NCBI GenBank assembly: GCA_905211505.1
Contig: CAJMAX010000025.1
Span: forward strand, 1-15,021
DNA length: 15,021 bases
Direction: 5' to 3'
Origin: an uncultured bacterium
Lineage (GTDB): Bacteria > Cyanobacteriota > Vampirovibrionia > Gastranaerophilales > Gastranaerophilaceae
Positions 8,161-14,305 of this stretch are shown one piece after another (the stretch's first letter is position 1; each line of letters opens with the position of its first letter). The translations under genes and the position numbers were made by a program. Below the pieces are notes generated by a model, which did not search any database, had not been told where the DNA came from, and saw only the letters and a list, made by a program, of their open reading frames with translations.

Positions 8161-8931
8161 CTACTTTGAAGTCTTTAATACATACAAACTTGCACCTGAT
8201 GCCGGCTCCACAGTTCCATCATGAAAAACGATAGGAAAAACATCATTCATATGCAAAGCATCATTTTTTACTATACAATTAGAACCTGAATCTATAGAAT
8301 TCTTGCCGGAAGAACACCTGACTTCTCTATTAGGTAATGAAGTGCCATTAACGTCAATCCAGCCAATACACTTTGCAAGGTTTGTCTTTATATAATCATT
8401 TGTTAATACTACCCCTGATGGAAGTTCACAGCCACTTAAATTTTTATGAAAAGCAACAATAGATCCATCAGCTAATTGATATGCCAAAAAGTAAGAAGCT
8501 CCTGTCGAAGTTAACCAATCAGTCTTTGCATCAACATCATTTATTTGATAATAATTCTTTCCCGAAGCACCTGTATATCCATCTTTTATAGGGATATTTG
8601 TATGCTCTCCGTAATATGTCGCTCCTGATAATGTACCATTAAAAATTGCACAAATTGACATAACATTATCCGGATGCTCACCTGCACCCATTTGCGCGTC
8701 AGCATTACACAAAGCATTTGTCCCTCCGAAATCAAAGCCATATTGAGCTTGAGACATTTTTCCAGCCTGATTCAAAGTAGAAATCACTTTTTTAAATTGT
8801 GCCCTGTTTCGAGCTCCATTAGTATTAGAAATCAAAGTTGGAATAGTCAATGCTGCAACCACGCCTATTATCCCGAGGGTAATAAGGACTTCGGCGAGGG
8901 TGAATGCAGCTTTCTTTGCGAATACGGTCAT
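8161..8931 (-). CDS. Type IV prepilin-like protein; apparent 5' end may be cut off by an upstream poly-G frameshift
   Basis: From the ATG at 8931 this encodes 256 residues with a prepilin signal: MTVFAKKAA, then FTLAE with Glu at +5 and the helix VLITLGIIGVVAALTIP. The globular part has several cysteines, IGWIDVNGTSLPNREV (about 186-201) and a tail with DVFPIVFHDGTVEPASGASLYVL. I associate this pattern with pilin-like proteins of Gastranaerophilales from memory. The start is doubtful: AGGA abuts the ATG with no spacing. A strong site and ATG lie upstream at 9184 but are one base out of frame because of nine G at 9146-9154. With eight G, 84 extra residues would join this protein in frame. The first 26 codons are about 50% GC by hand count, against about 30% for the same region of the neighbouring prepilin. 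Confidence 0.88.
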   Translation of the reverse strand: MTVFAKKAAFTLAEVLITLGIIGVVAALTIPTLISNTNGARNRAQFKKVISTLNQAGKMSQAQYGFDFGGTNALCNADAQMGAGEHPDNVMSICAIFNGTLSGATYYGEHTNIPIKDGYTGASGKNYYQINDVDAKTDWLTSTGASYFLAYQLADGSIVAFHKNLSGCELPSGVVLTNDYIKTNLAKCIGWIDVNGTSLPNREVRCSSGKNSIDSGSNCIVKNDALHMNDVFPIVFHDGTVEPASGASLYVLKTSK

Positions 8932-8955
8932 TCCTAATTCAGTTCGGAATCTCTT
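8926..8955 (-). repeat. REP-like hairpin element, copy A (overlaps prepilin start codon)
   Basis: On the minus strand the stem ATTCC/GGAAT encloses GAACTGAATTA, flanked by AGA and GACC. It aligns with copy B (8971-9000) in opposite orientation at 18 of 26 core positions, with paired changes that keep the stem. The ATG at 8931 is made from the ATGAC end of this element. Confidence 0.55.
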
Positions 8956-8970
8956 AATTAAGCGTTTTGA

Positions 8971-9000
8971 TTCAGATCCTGAAACGAGTTCAGGATGACA
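8971..9000 (+). repeat. REP-like hairpin element, copy B
   Basis: ATCCTGAA (8976-8983), loop ACGAG and TTCAGGAT (8989-8996) form a perfect 8-bp hairpin followed by GACA. This sequence type is widespread as a dispersed palindromic repeat in bacterial genomes. Read on the minus strand in the prepilin frame it encodes CHPELVSGSE. Copies A and B form an inverted pair about 15 bp apart, like a REPIN. Confidence 0.6.
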
Positions 9001-9060
9001 ATTTGAGAGGGCAGAATAACAAGTTGTATGTTCGGGATGGGGTAGTAAAGGTTTTAAATA

Positions 9061-9075
9061 ACCGGAGGTACCGGT
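9061..9075. repeat. Short GC-rich hairpin
   Basis: ACCGG, a 5-base loop and CCGGT form a small palindrome in the 5' region of the second prepilin gene. Next to it, TTAAAATT (9080-9087) and AATTTTAA (9098-9105) form an AT-only hairpin. Neither has an evident function. Confidence 0.35.
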
Positions 9076-9145
9076 AGGATTAAAATTTAAAATAAATAAT
9101 TTTAAAGACCTTAGAATACTCTCAGAGTGAAGCTTTAAAAGGTTA

Positions 9146-9154
9146 CCCCCCCCC
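9146..9154 (-). repeat. Poly-G (9) homopolymer, candidate phase-variation tract
   Basis: Nine consecutive C on the plus strand (G on the coding strand) begin ten codons after the ATG at 9184. No other G or C run this long is seen in this AT-rich window. Nine G puts the ATG out of frame with the prepilin. Eight G restores the frame, while ten G also leads to an early stop. Confidence 0.75.
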
Positions 9155-9190
9155 GATTTTCTTGTTATTATTGAGTTTTAGCATATTATA

Positions 9191-9197
9191 CCTCCTT
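9191..9197 (-). promoter_or_regulatory. Near-perfect ribosome binding site for the ATG at 9184
   Basis: The minus strand reads AAGGAGG followed by six bases and ATG. It lies 23 bp after the stop codon of the upstream secreted-protein gene, so this ORF could be translated from the same operon message. It is the main reason to doubt the ATG at 8931 as the natural prepilin start. Confidence 0.75.
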
Positions 9198-9219
9198 TTT
9201 TACAATCTATCTTCCAAAT

Positions 9220-9894
9220 TTACCAATTTGTACGGGTCAAAACCTGATTACCCTTTTTATCATACATTTTATCTTTGTACCATAAACCTTGAAATTCTTT
9301 GTCCTTATTGTACATATATTGAATATCTTTTGATACAAAATATATCGCACTAGATAATTTTCCTTTTTTATCATACTGCATTGATGTATAAGGAAAATTA
9401 GGATATTCATCTGACATTATATCAGTATATCGCAACCCGCCAAATGCCGTGTAATAAAATGCCCTATTAGGATTATTTTTATACTGTATAGCATACATTA
9501 CCAAAACATCTTTTTTGTAATAAAACGCACAATACTTTGCTTCTTCATCTTCTGTAACCCCGTTATTCGCAAGCATATAATGATGTTTGTATTTTTTATC
9601 TTTAAAATATTGTGCAAATTCTTTTTTAAATTCATCTTTTGTATAATAAATTCTACTTGAATTATTTTCAAATAAAAGATTTTGATAATAAGATACCTGC
9701 TCATCTCTTTGAGCCTGTGAAATATCCAGCCAATCAAATGTTACAGAAACCTCTAAAGGAGTTTGTAACTTATTGTCTGGTAAAGTCTGTTCCTTGTTGG
9801 AGATTTCATCAAGACTGACAATATTTTCAACAGCAAAAACATTATGCCCCAAAGCTAAAGAAAATATTACAAGCAAAGAAACAAATTTTTTCAT
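9220..9894 (-). CDS. Secreted protein of unknown function with YDKKG repeats
   Basis: I do not recognise this 224-residue protein. It has a clear signal peptide (residues 1-21, ending HNVFA), so it is exported. The mature part is rich in Tyr, Lys and Asp. The C-terminal half contains related units YDKKGKLSSAIYF, YNKDKEFQGLWY and YDKKGNQV, resembling the short beta-hairpin repeats of YD-, WG- or MORN-type proteins. No cysteine motif typical of a lipoprotein is present. The ATG at 9894 is preceded by AGGTGG with five bases of spacing, and the gene starts 8 bp after the upstream gene's stop, so it is probably in the same operon. The next ribosome binding site, for the prepilin extension, follows 23 bp downstream. 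A link to the pilin is suggested by position only. Confidence 0.8.
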   Translation of the reverse strand: MKKFVSLLVIFSLALGHNVFAVENIVSLDEISNKEQTLPDNKLQTPLEVSVTFDWLDISQAQRDEQVSYYQNLLFENNSSRIYYTKDEFKKEFAQYFKDKKYKHHYMLANNGVTEDEEAKYCAFYYKKDVLVMYAIQYKNNPNRAFYYTAFGGLRYTDIMSDEYPNFPYTSMQYDKKGKLSSAIYFVSKDIQYMYNKDKEFQGLWYKDKMYDKKGNQVLTRTNW

Positions 9895-9902
9895 TACACC
9901 AC

Positions 9903-10586
9903 CTATACTTTATTATTTAAACTGTTATAAGCAACCCTTAATTTTATAGAAAACAAATTATCATCCGGCAAAAATAAATTATGCTCATTTACGGCATAAT
10001 CTTCAGGCTTGATAATACCATTAATCTCAAAACCAACAAAATGATCATTTTCATCTCTACGAGACTTTGTTGATACTGCAAAAATAAATGTCGCCATATC
10101 AACTTTATCAATTAAATTATCTCCGCGGGTTTCACCATGAGCAGAAATCTTTGCAAAAGCATTCTGTATTTGTATTTTAACCTGTTTAAGATACTCAGGT
10201 TTATTCATAATATCATAACGCCCGAAACGATATTTTAACATGTACGCTTCATATTCTGAATACTGCAGCTTTCCTGTTTTATTTCCAACAACCTTTGCAA
10301 TATATAATAAATAGGACTCCGCCAAAATTTGAACTTCTTCTTTAAAAGATTCATCCAGCTTTTTTATCTCTTCAGGAGTTTTATCTGCTTTAGCTGCAAG
10401 AGTCCTCCATGAGTCAGGAACAACATCAAAAGGTTCAGCTTCAGGATTAGGTATACCGCTTTGAGTAACCATATCTGCTAAAATAAGGGCAAAAGCCTCG
10501 CCGAGTTCAGCATTACCGTTAGACAACTCCGATAGAATTGAAGTTCTCGATAAATTACTCTGAGAGTTTTGCCCGAAATTTTGCAT
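9903..10586 (-). CDS. Uncharacterised cytoplasmic protein, weak EF-hand-like resemblance
   Basis: This 227-residue protein has no signal peptide or membrane segment and is not recognised. The N-terminus is rich in Ser, Asn and Gln. The middle is helical and acidic/basic (about 65-110). Two segments, GNKTGKLQYSEYE (about 101-113) and NLIDKVDMATFIFA, have the spacing of EF-hand loops but lack most calcium-binding acidic residues, so this is at best a degenerate fold match. It lies 11 bp after the activator gene and 8 bp before the secreted-protein gene, so all three are probably one operon. The ATG at 10586 is the first in-frame start. A protein partner role for the activator is possible but unsupported by sequence. 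Confidence 0.75.
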   Translation of the reverse strand: MQNFGQNSQSNLSRTSILSELSNGNAELGEAFALILADMVTQSGIPNPEAEPFDVVPDSWRTLAAKADKTPEEIKKLDESFKEEVQILAESYLLYIAKVVGNKTGKLQYSEYEAYMLKYRFGRYDIMNKPEYLKQVKIQIQNAFAKISAHGETRGDNLIDKVDMATFIFAVSTKSRRDENDHFVGFEINGIIKPEDYAVNEHNLFLPDDNLFSIKLRVAYNSLNNKV

Positions 10587-10597
10587 ATAAATTTATC

Positions 10598-11602
10598 CTA
10601 GCTTATATCCCAGCGACCGCAGGTTCCACCCCAGCGAGCTATGATATTACCTTTAACATCTTTAATTTTTTCAACATGCTGAACTTCATCAACACCTTCA
10701 ACAATTGTAATAACTTCACAATTATTTGAACATCCTGTACATGTACATGTAATAGATGAGAACTTCATATCAGCAACATTCCAGCCTTTAAACTTAGTTT
10801 TAGCTTCTGTATATTGATGATTTTCCATTGCCAATAAAGCCGCACCAATTGCACCCATTGTCTGGTGATTTTCTGGAACAACAATTTTTGTATTTAAAGC
10901 TTCTTCAAAAGCTTTAACCATACCGGTATTAGTAGCAACACCACCCTGGAAAGATACGGTTGGGAGAAGCTCCTTACCTAAAGCAAGGTTACTTAAATAA
11001 TTTCTTACAAGTGCCTGACAAAGTCCATATAACAAATCTTCAACCGGATACCCTAATTGCTGCTTGTGAATCAAGTCAGATTCCGCAAAAACACCGCATC
11101 TACCAGCTATTCTGGCTGGATTTGTTGATTTTAATGCTGTTGGACCAAATTCTTCAATAGGCACATTCAATCTTTGAGCCTGATGGTCTAAGAAACTGCC
11201 TGTCCCTGCAGCACAAACAGTATTCATTGCAAAGTCTGTAACAATACCGTCACGTAAAATAATAATCTTACTATCCTGTCCACCAATTTCAAGAATTGTC
11301 TGAACGCCAGGGATATTAGTACTAGCGGCTACGGCGTGAGCTGTAATTTCGTTTTTCACAACATCGGCACCAACCAGCGAACCTGCCAATGCACGCCCGG
11401 AGCCAGTTGTACCAACACCCATAACATTATATTCAGTTAATCTTTTTGAATATAACTGATTTAAACCGTTTTGCACCGCCAAAACCGGTTTCCCGGCAGT
11501 TTTTAGCATAATACTATCAACATATTTTCCTGTTTCGTCAACTAAAGCTAATTTAGTTGTAACGGAACCAACGTCTATCCCTAAATATACTGTTAAACTC
11601 AT
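10598..11602 (-). CDS. BadF/BadG/HgdC-family ATPase (acyl-CoA dehydratase activase) with C-terminal cysteine cluster
   Basis: This 334-residue ASKHA-fold ATPase resembles HgdC, the activator that passes electrons by ATP hydrolysis to 2-hydroxyacyl-CoA dehydratases. Visible motifs are phosphate-1 GIDVGSVTTKLALV (8-21), GGQDSK (107-112), AAGTGSFLD (131-139) and GGVATNTGMV (220-229). C130 (NTVCAAG) and C169 (GRCGVF) match the two cysteines per subunit that hold the [4Fe-4S] cluster bridging the HgdC dimer. Beyond the usual end, about residue 265, is an added tail with C286, C288, C291, C295 and C328 (GGTCGRW). It resembles the start of the long activase-related proteins in which this domain is fused to further parts. 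No dehydratase subunit lies in the window. The ATG at 11602 has AAGGA seven bases upstream. Confidence 0.92.
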   Translation of the reverse strand: MSLTVYLGIDVGSVTTKLALVDETGKYVDSIMLKTAGKPVLAVQNGLNQLYSKRLTEYNVMGVGTTGSGRALAGSLVGADVVKNEITAHAVAASTNIPGVQTILEIGGQDSKIIILRDGIVTDFAMNTVCAAGTGSFLDHQAQRLNVPIEEFGPTALKSTNPARIAGRCGVFAESDLIHKQQLGYPVEDLLYGLCQALVRNYLSNLALGKELLPTVSFQGGVATNTGMVKAFEEALNTKIVVPENHQTMGAIGAALLAMENHQYTEAKTKFKGWNVADMKFSSITCTCTGCSNNCEVITIVEGVDEVQHVEKIKDVKGNIIARWGGTCGRWDIS

Positions 11603-11630
11603 GTTCTTTTCCTTTTCCTATAACAGTACT

Positions 11631-11656
11631 ATGATAGCACGAAAAACATATATGTT
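11631..11656 (-). promoter_or_regulatory. Candidate promoter of the activase operon with a 12-bp palindrome
   Basis: On the minus strand ATAACA, 16 bp and TATCAT (11631-11636), with TG upstream forming TGcTATCAT, make a plausible extended -10 promoter about 22 bases before the start of the untranslated leader's ATG. The perfect palindrome AACATATATGTT (11645-11656) lies in the spacer and resembles the ATATAT core of the XRE-linked sites near 7360-7410. Confidence 0.4.
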
Positions 11657-11683
11657 ATACATTTTAAACATTAATTTACACTA

Positions 11684-11863
11684 TTAGTGCAGAATATCAG
11701 ATTTATTCAATTCTCCAATATAATCAACAGGACTTTTATCCGGCATATTTTCCAAACAGTCTGAGAGCATTCTTTCTATTTTTGATAATCTAAACATATC
11801 AACAGTTGACCTTAGTTTAGACTCCATATCTAAGACAGCCATAGGTTTTAAAGCCATATCCAT
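11684..11863 (-). CDS. Small acidic protein of unknown function (59 residues)
   Basis: An ORF of 59 residues, MDMALKP to NKSDILH, is predicted cytoplasmic and helical, with no recognised family. An in-frame TTG at 11881 would give 65 residues, but it overlaps the ribosome binding site. GGAGG at 11874-11878 sits 11 bases before the ATG at 11863, which I prefer. Spacing is on the long side. A second ATG lies two codons on. It precedes the activase gene on the same strand by 81 bp, which holds a separate candidate promoter. The strong binding site and position support a real gene, but size limits confidence. Confidence 0.6.
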   Translation of the reverse strand: MDMALKPMAVLDMESKLRSTVDMFRLSKIERMLSDCLENMPDKSPVDYIGELNKSDILH

Positions 11864-12009
11864 AAAAATTATATCCTCCAAACATTATTTTATATTCTCT
11901 TATAATCTATATACCCTCATTTATGGTAAAAATTACACTTTTTTAAGATTTATTAACAAAAACAATAATCTACATTATTCATACTATTAAACTTTTTTAG
12001 TTTTTCAAC

Positions 12010-12015
12010 TATACT
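12010..12015 (+). promoter_or_regulatory. -10 element giving a probably leaderless message
   Basis: TATACT lies seven bases before the ATG at 12023, so transcription would start at or next to the start codon. No Shine-Dalgarno sequence is present. The -35 region (TTAAAC, 11987-11992, 17-bp spacer) is weak. The string TATACTGTATG also occurs at the pilT promoter (2470-2480). Confidence 0.45.
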
Positions 12016-12022
12016 GTATGAC

Positions 12023-12916
12023 ATGAAGAAAATAGTATATTTATTGATTATTAGCGCATTAATTATGCCACTAACAACTCTTTATTCAGAAGCATCACTT
12101 GTTTCTGACAAGAAGTACAGACTGGAACAAAGAAAAGAACAGCGACAAGATATTAAACAAATAAAAAAATTATTAGAAACGCATAATAATTTTGCAAACC
12201 GCCACGACTTAAAAAATTTATCAACTCTCTACACAGATACCTATGTAAATAATGACGGTTTTGATAAAAAAGTATATTTTAAAAGTATTGAAGCCACATG
12301 GCAAGCTTGCAAGGATTTAACATACACTACAGACATTATTGATATCGAGATAACAGGCGATTATGCAAACGTAAACGTAATAGAAACCGCAATTGGCACT
12401 GTAACAGACACAATAGAATCAATGCCTGTAACCGGCGAAATTCACTCTATATCAACGGGAATCTACCATCTTGTAAAGATAAACGGTAACTGGTTCATAT
12501 CCGGGGAAACCGCACTCTCTGATGAGTCTTCTTTATTATACGGAGATGCAAGATTTATGAACATTGAAATCCTTGCTCCAGCACAAGTGAGCTCCGGAGA
12601 AACATACACCTCAACAGTAAAAGTTGATACTGATGAAAAAACTTTTATTATGGGCTCAATTGACCACGATCCGATTACATATCCTGCGGGTTCACCAAAA
12701 AATGAACTAAGAGCCATGCCTCAATCTCAAATTCTAGAGCGAGTACTAAAAGCAAATACCAACAACTTAAATGAATATACCATCGCTTCTCTTGCAATCT
12801 CAAAAGCAAAACAAACAAATGAAAAGAATTTCCAAATATATGTTGCCGGACTTGCCTGCGTTATGAGAAGGGTTAATGTAATTCCAAAAAATAATTTTAT
12901 AAAACTAGAGGATTAA
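12023..12916 (+). CDS. Secreted NTF2-like domain protein of unknown function
   Basis: This 297-residue exported protein has a signal peptide (about 1-24, ending SEA). A basic, helical linker follows (30-50, many Lys, Arg and Gln). The segment from about 42 to 168 has the order of an NTF2/SnoaL-like cone fold: a helix IKKLLETHNNFANRHDLKNL, YTDTYVNNDGF, a middle strand pair, and IYHLVKINGNWFISGE as the last strands. A beta-rich C-terminal part (about 175-290) follows. No catalytic residues can be assigned. It heads a tight operon with lspA (gap one base), rluD and a LapA-like gene. The message may be leaderless because the -10 box is adjacent. Fold assignment is from pattern only. Confidence 0.8.
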   Translation: MKKIVYLLIISALIMPLTTLYSEASLVSDKKYRLEQRKEQRQDIKQIKKLLETHNNFANRHDLKNLSTLYTDTYVNNDGFDKKVYFKSIEATWQACKDLTYTTDIIDIEITGDYANVNVIETAIGTVTDTIESMPVTGEIHSISTGIYHLVKINGNWFISGETALSDESSLLYGDARFMNIEILAPAQVSSGETYTSTVKVDTDEKTFIMGSIDHDPITYPAGSPKNELRAMPQSQILERVLKANTNNLNEYTIASLAISKAKQTNEKNFQIYVAGLACVMRRVNVIPKNNFIKLED

Positions 12917-12917
12917 A

Positions 12918-13382
12918 ATGAAAACATCAATAGGTAAATACTTCTTTCTAATAGTTTGCTTCATATTCTGGCTATTTTTAGCTTTATTTTCATCTAAGTT
13001 GATTGTCGACAATTTAACGTCGGGTCACCATTATTCAAATGCTGTATTTCAACTGCACTATCTGAAAAACACGGGAGCAGCATTCAGCTTACTCCAAAAT
13101 GCAAGAGAATTTTTAATTATAGTATCAATCGTTGCTATAACTATGTTATTTATGTATGTACATGACAATATAAAAAATATCCATCTGATATCTATATCAT
13201 TTATTTCACTCCTGTCAGCAGGAATTGCTGCAAATTGTCATGAAAGAATTGTTCTTGGATTTGTCAGAGATTATATCCAGCTCAATTTTGTTAATTTCCC
13301 TATTTTTAATGTAGCAGACATATTTATAACTATAGGAGTTATAGCTCTTGTCGTAATTCTACTCTTCTACAAAGGAAGATAA
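12918..13382 (+). CDS. lspA: Lipoprotein signal peptidase II, divergent
   Basis: This 154-residue membrane protein with four hydrophobic segments (about 8-26, 64-80, 90-106 and 133-151) matches LspA, which cleaves the signal peptide of lipidated prolipoproteins. The family pattern NTGAAFSLL (51-59) is clear. The catalytic aspartates are present as D118 in VRDYI and D134 in FNVAD. Two otherwise strong positions differ: the first motif, usually D-x-x-[ST]-K, reads LFSSK, and the usual GNxxDR reads ANCHER (105-110). The start at 12918 is one base after the upstream stop, with AGAGGA upstream. The gene is followed by rluD after four bases, a common lspA neighbour. The activity is likely because both aspartates remain. 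Confidence 0.9.
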   Translation: MKTSIGKYFFLIVCFIFWLFLALFSSKLIVDNLTSGHHYSNAVFQLHYLKNTGAAFSLLQNAREFLIIVSIVAITMLFMYVHDNIKNIHLISISFISLLSAGIAANCHERIVLGFVRDYIQLNFVNFPIFNVADIFITIGVIALVVILLFYKGR

Positions 13383-13386
13383 TTTT

Positions 13387-14304
13387 ATGATTTTAATAAT
13401 TGATGAAAACACAGACGAAACAAGATTAGACCTATACCTGGCAGAATTATACGATGGAATTTCTCGGTCTAAAATCCAATCTGCCATAAAATCAGGAAAA
13501 GTGTTAATAAACGGAACCATTAAAAAGCCGTCTTACATTTTGAGAGAAAACGACAGAATAGAATTTGAAAATCTTGTAAACGAAAGCGTTTTACAGGTTG
13601 AACCGGAAGATATTCCTCTGGAAATAATCTGGGAAGATGAAAATATGGCTGTTGTAAATAAACCTTCAGGAATGCTTACACACCCGACAACCCTTGAAAA
13701 TTCCGGTACACTTGTCAACGCGCTTCTATTTAAATATGGACAAAATTTATCTGATGTCAATGGAGAATTTCGAAGAGGAATAGTCCATCGTTTGGACAGA
13801 AACACTTCGGGCTTACTAATGATAGCAAAGAACAACAAAACTCATGAATATTTGGCAACACTAATTAAGAATCGGGAACTCACAAAAAAATACCACGCGG
13901 TTTTAGTAGGTAATTATCCAAGAGACAATGATGTTATATCTGATCCTATAGGAAGAAATAACGTAAATCCTAAAAAAATGGCAGTTCGACCTGATGGACG
14001 TCCTAGTGTAACCAAACTAAAAGTTATTGAAAGGTTTGGCAATGATGCAACCTATGTAGAATTAAACCTTGTAACAGGCAGAACTCACCAGATACGTGTT
14101 CATACAAGTTTTAAAAAACACCCGGTATACAATGACACATTATACGGCGCAGGACAAGGAAAAGTAAAAACTGAAGAACAGGTTCTCCAATCTTTCTACT
14201 TGAAATTTGCAAAACCTTTTTCAGCAGAGATAATTGAACTTGAAATCCAACCGGATGAAAAGTTGGAAAAAGTTTTAAAATACTTTAGAAATAGGAGCCT
14301 ATAA
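13387..14304 (+). CDS. rluD: RluD-family 23S rRNA pseudouridine synthase
   Basis: This 305-residue RluA/RluD-type enzyme would convert uridines of 23S rRNA to pseudouridine. An S4 RNA-binding domain spans about residues 12-62 (SRSKIQSAIKSGKVLINGT). The catalytic motif HRLDRNTSGLLMIAK begins at H134, with catalytic D137. The family signature GRTHQIRVH is at 231-239. Length is normal. The S4 domain points to RluC/RluD rather than RluA, but the target sites cannot be set from sequence alone. The ATG at 13387 lies four bases after lspA, and its binding site AGGAAG sits in the lspA 3' end. The next gene starts one base after its stop. Confidence 0.94.
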   Translation: MILIIDENTDETRLDLYLAELYDGISRSKIQSAIKSGKVLINGTIKKPSYILRENDRIEFENLVNESVLQVEPEDIPLEIIWEDENMAVVNKPSGMLTHPTTLENSGTLVNALLFKYGQNLSDVNGEFRRGIVHRLDRNTSGLLMIAKNNKTHEYLATLIKNRELTKKYHAVLVGNYPRDNDVISDPIGRNNVNPKKMAVRPDGRPSVTKLKVIERFGNDATYVELNLVTGRTHQIRVHTSFKKHPVYNDTLYGAGQGKVKTEEQVLQSFYLKFAKPFSAEIIELEIQPDEKLEKVLKYFRNRSL

Positions 14305-14305
14305 T

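Larger units (their letters stand above)
8932..9184 (-). other. Frame-broken 5' extension of the second prepilin gene
   Basis: An ATG at 9184, six bases after AAGGAGG (9191-9197), has the best ribosome binding site in this part of the window. With the nine G shown, it encodes only MLKLNNNKKIGGG and stops at 9145-9143. Below the G-run, the prepilin frame is open without stops all the way to 8931. It would read NLLKLHSESILRSLK, then further sequence including CHPELVSGSE and KRLIKRFRTELG. Removal of one G joins the two parts into 84 codons ahead of the prepilin. The frame shown contains no ATG, GTG or TTG between the tract and 8931. I read this as either the OFF state of a switch or a homopolymer miscount. 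Confidence 0.7.

Noticed and set aside
9162..9353. Plus-strand ORF opposite the secreted-protein 3' end
   Set aside because: It has no binding site and is opposite a gene with a good signal peptide and start.
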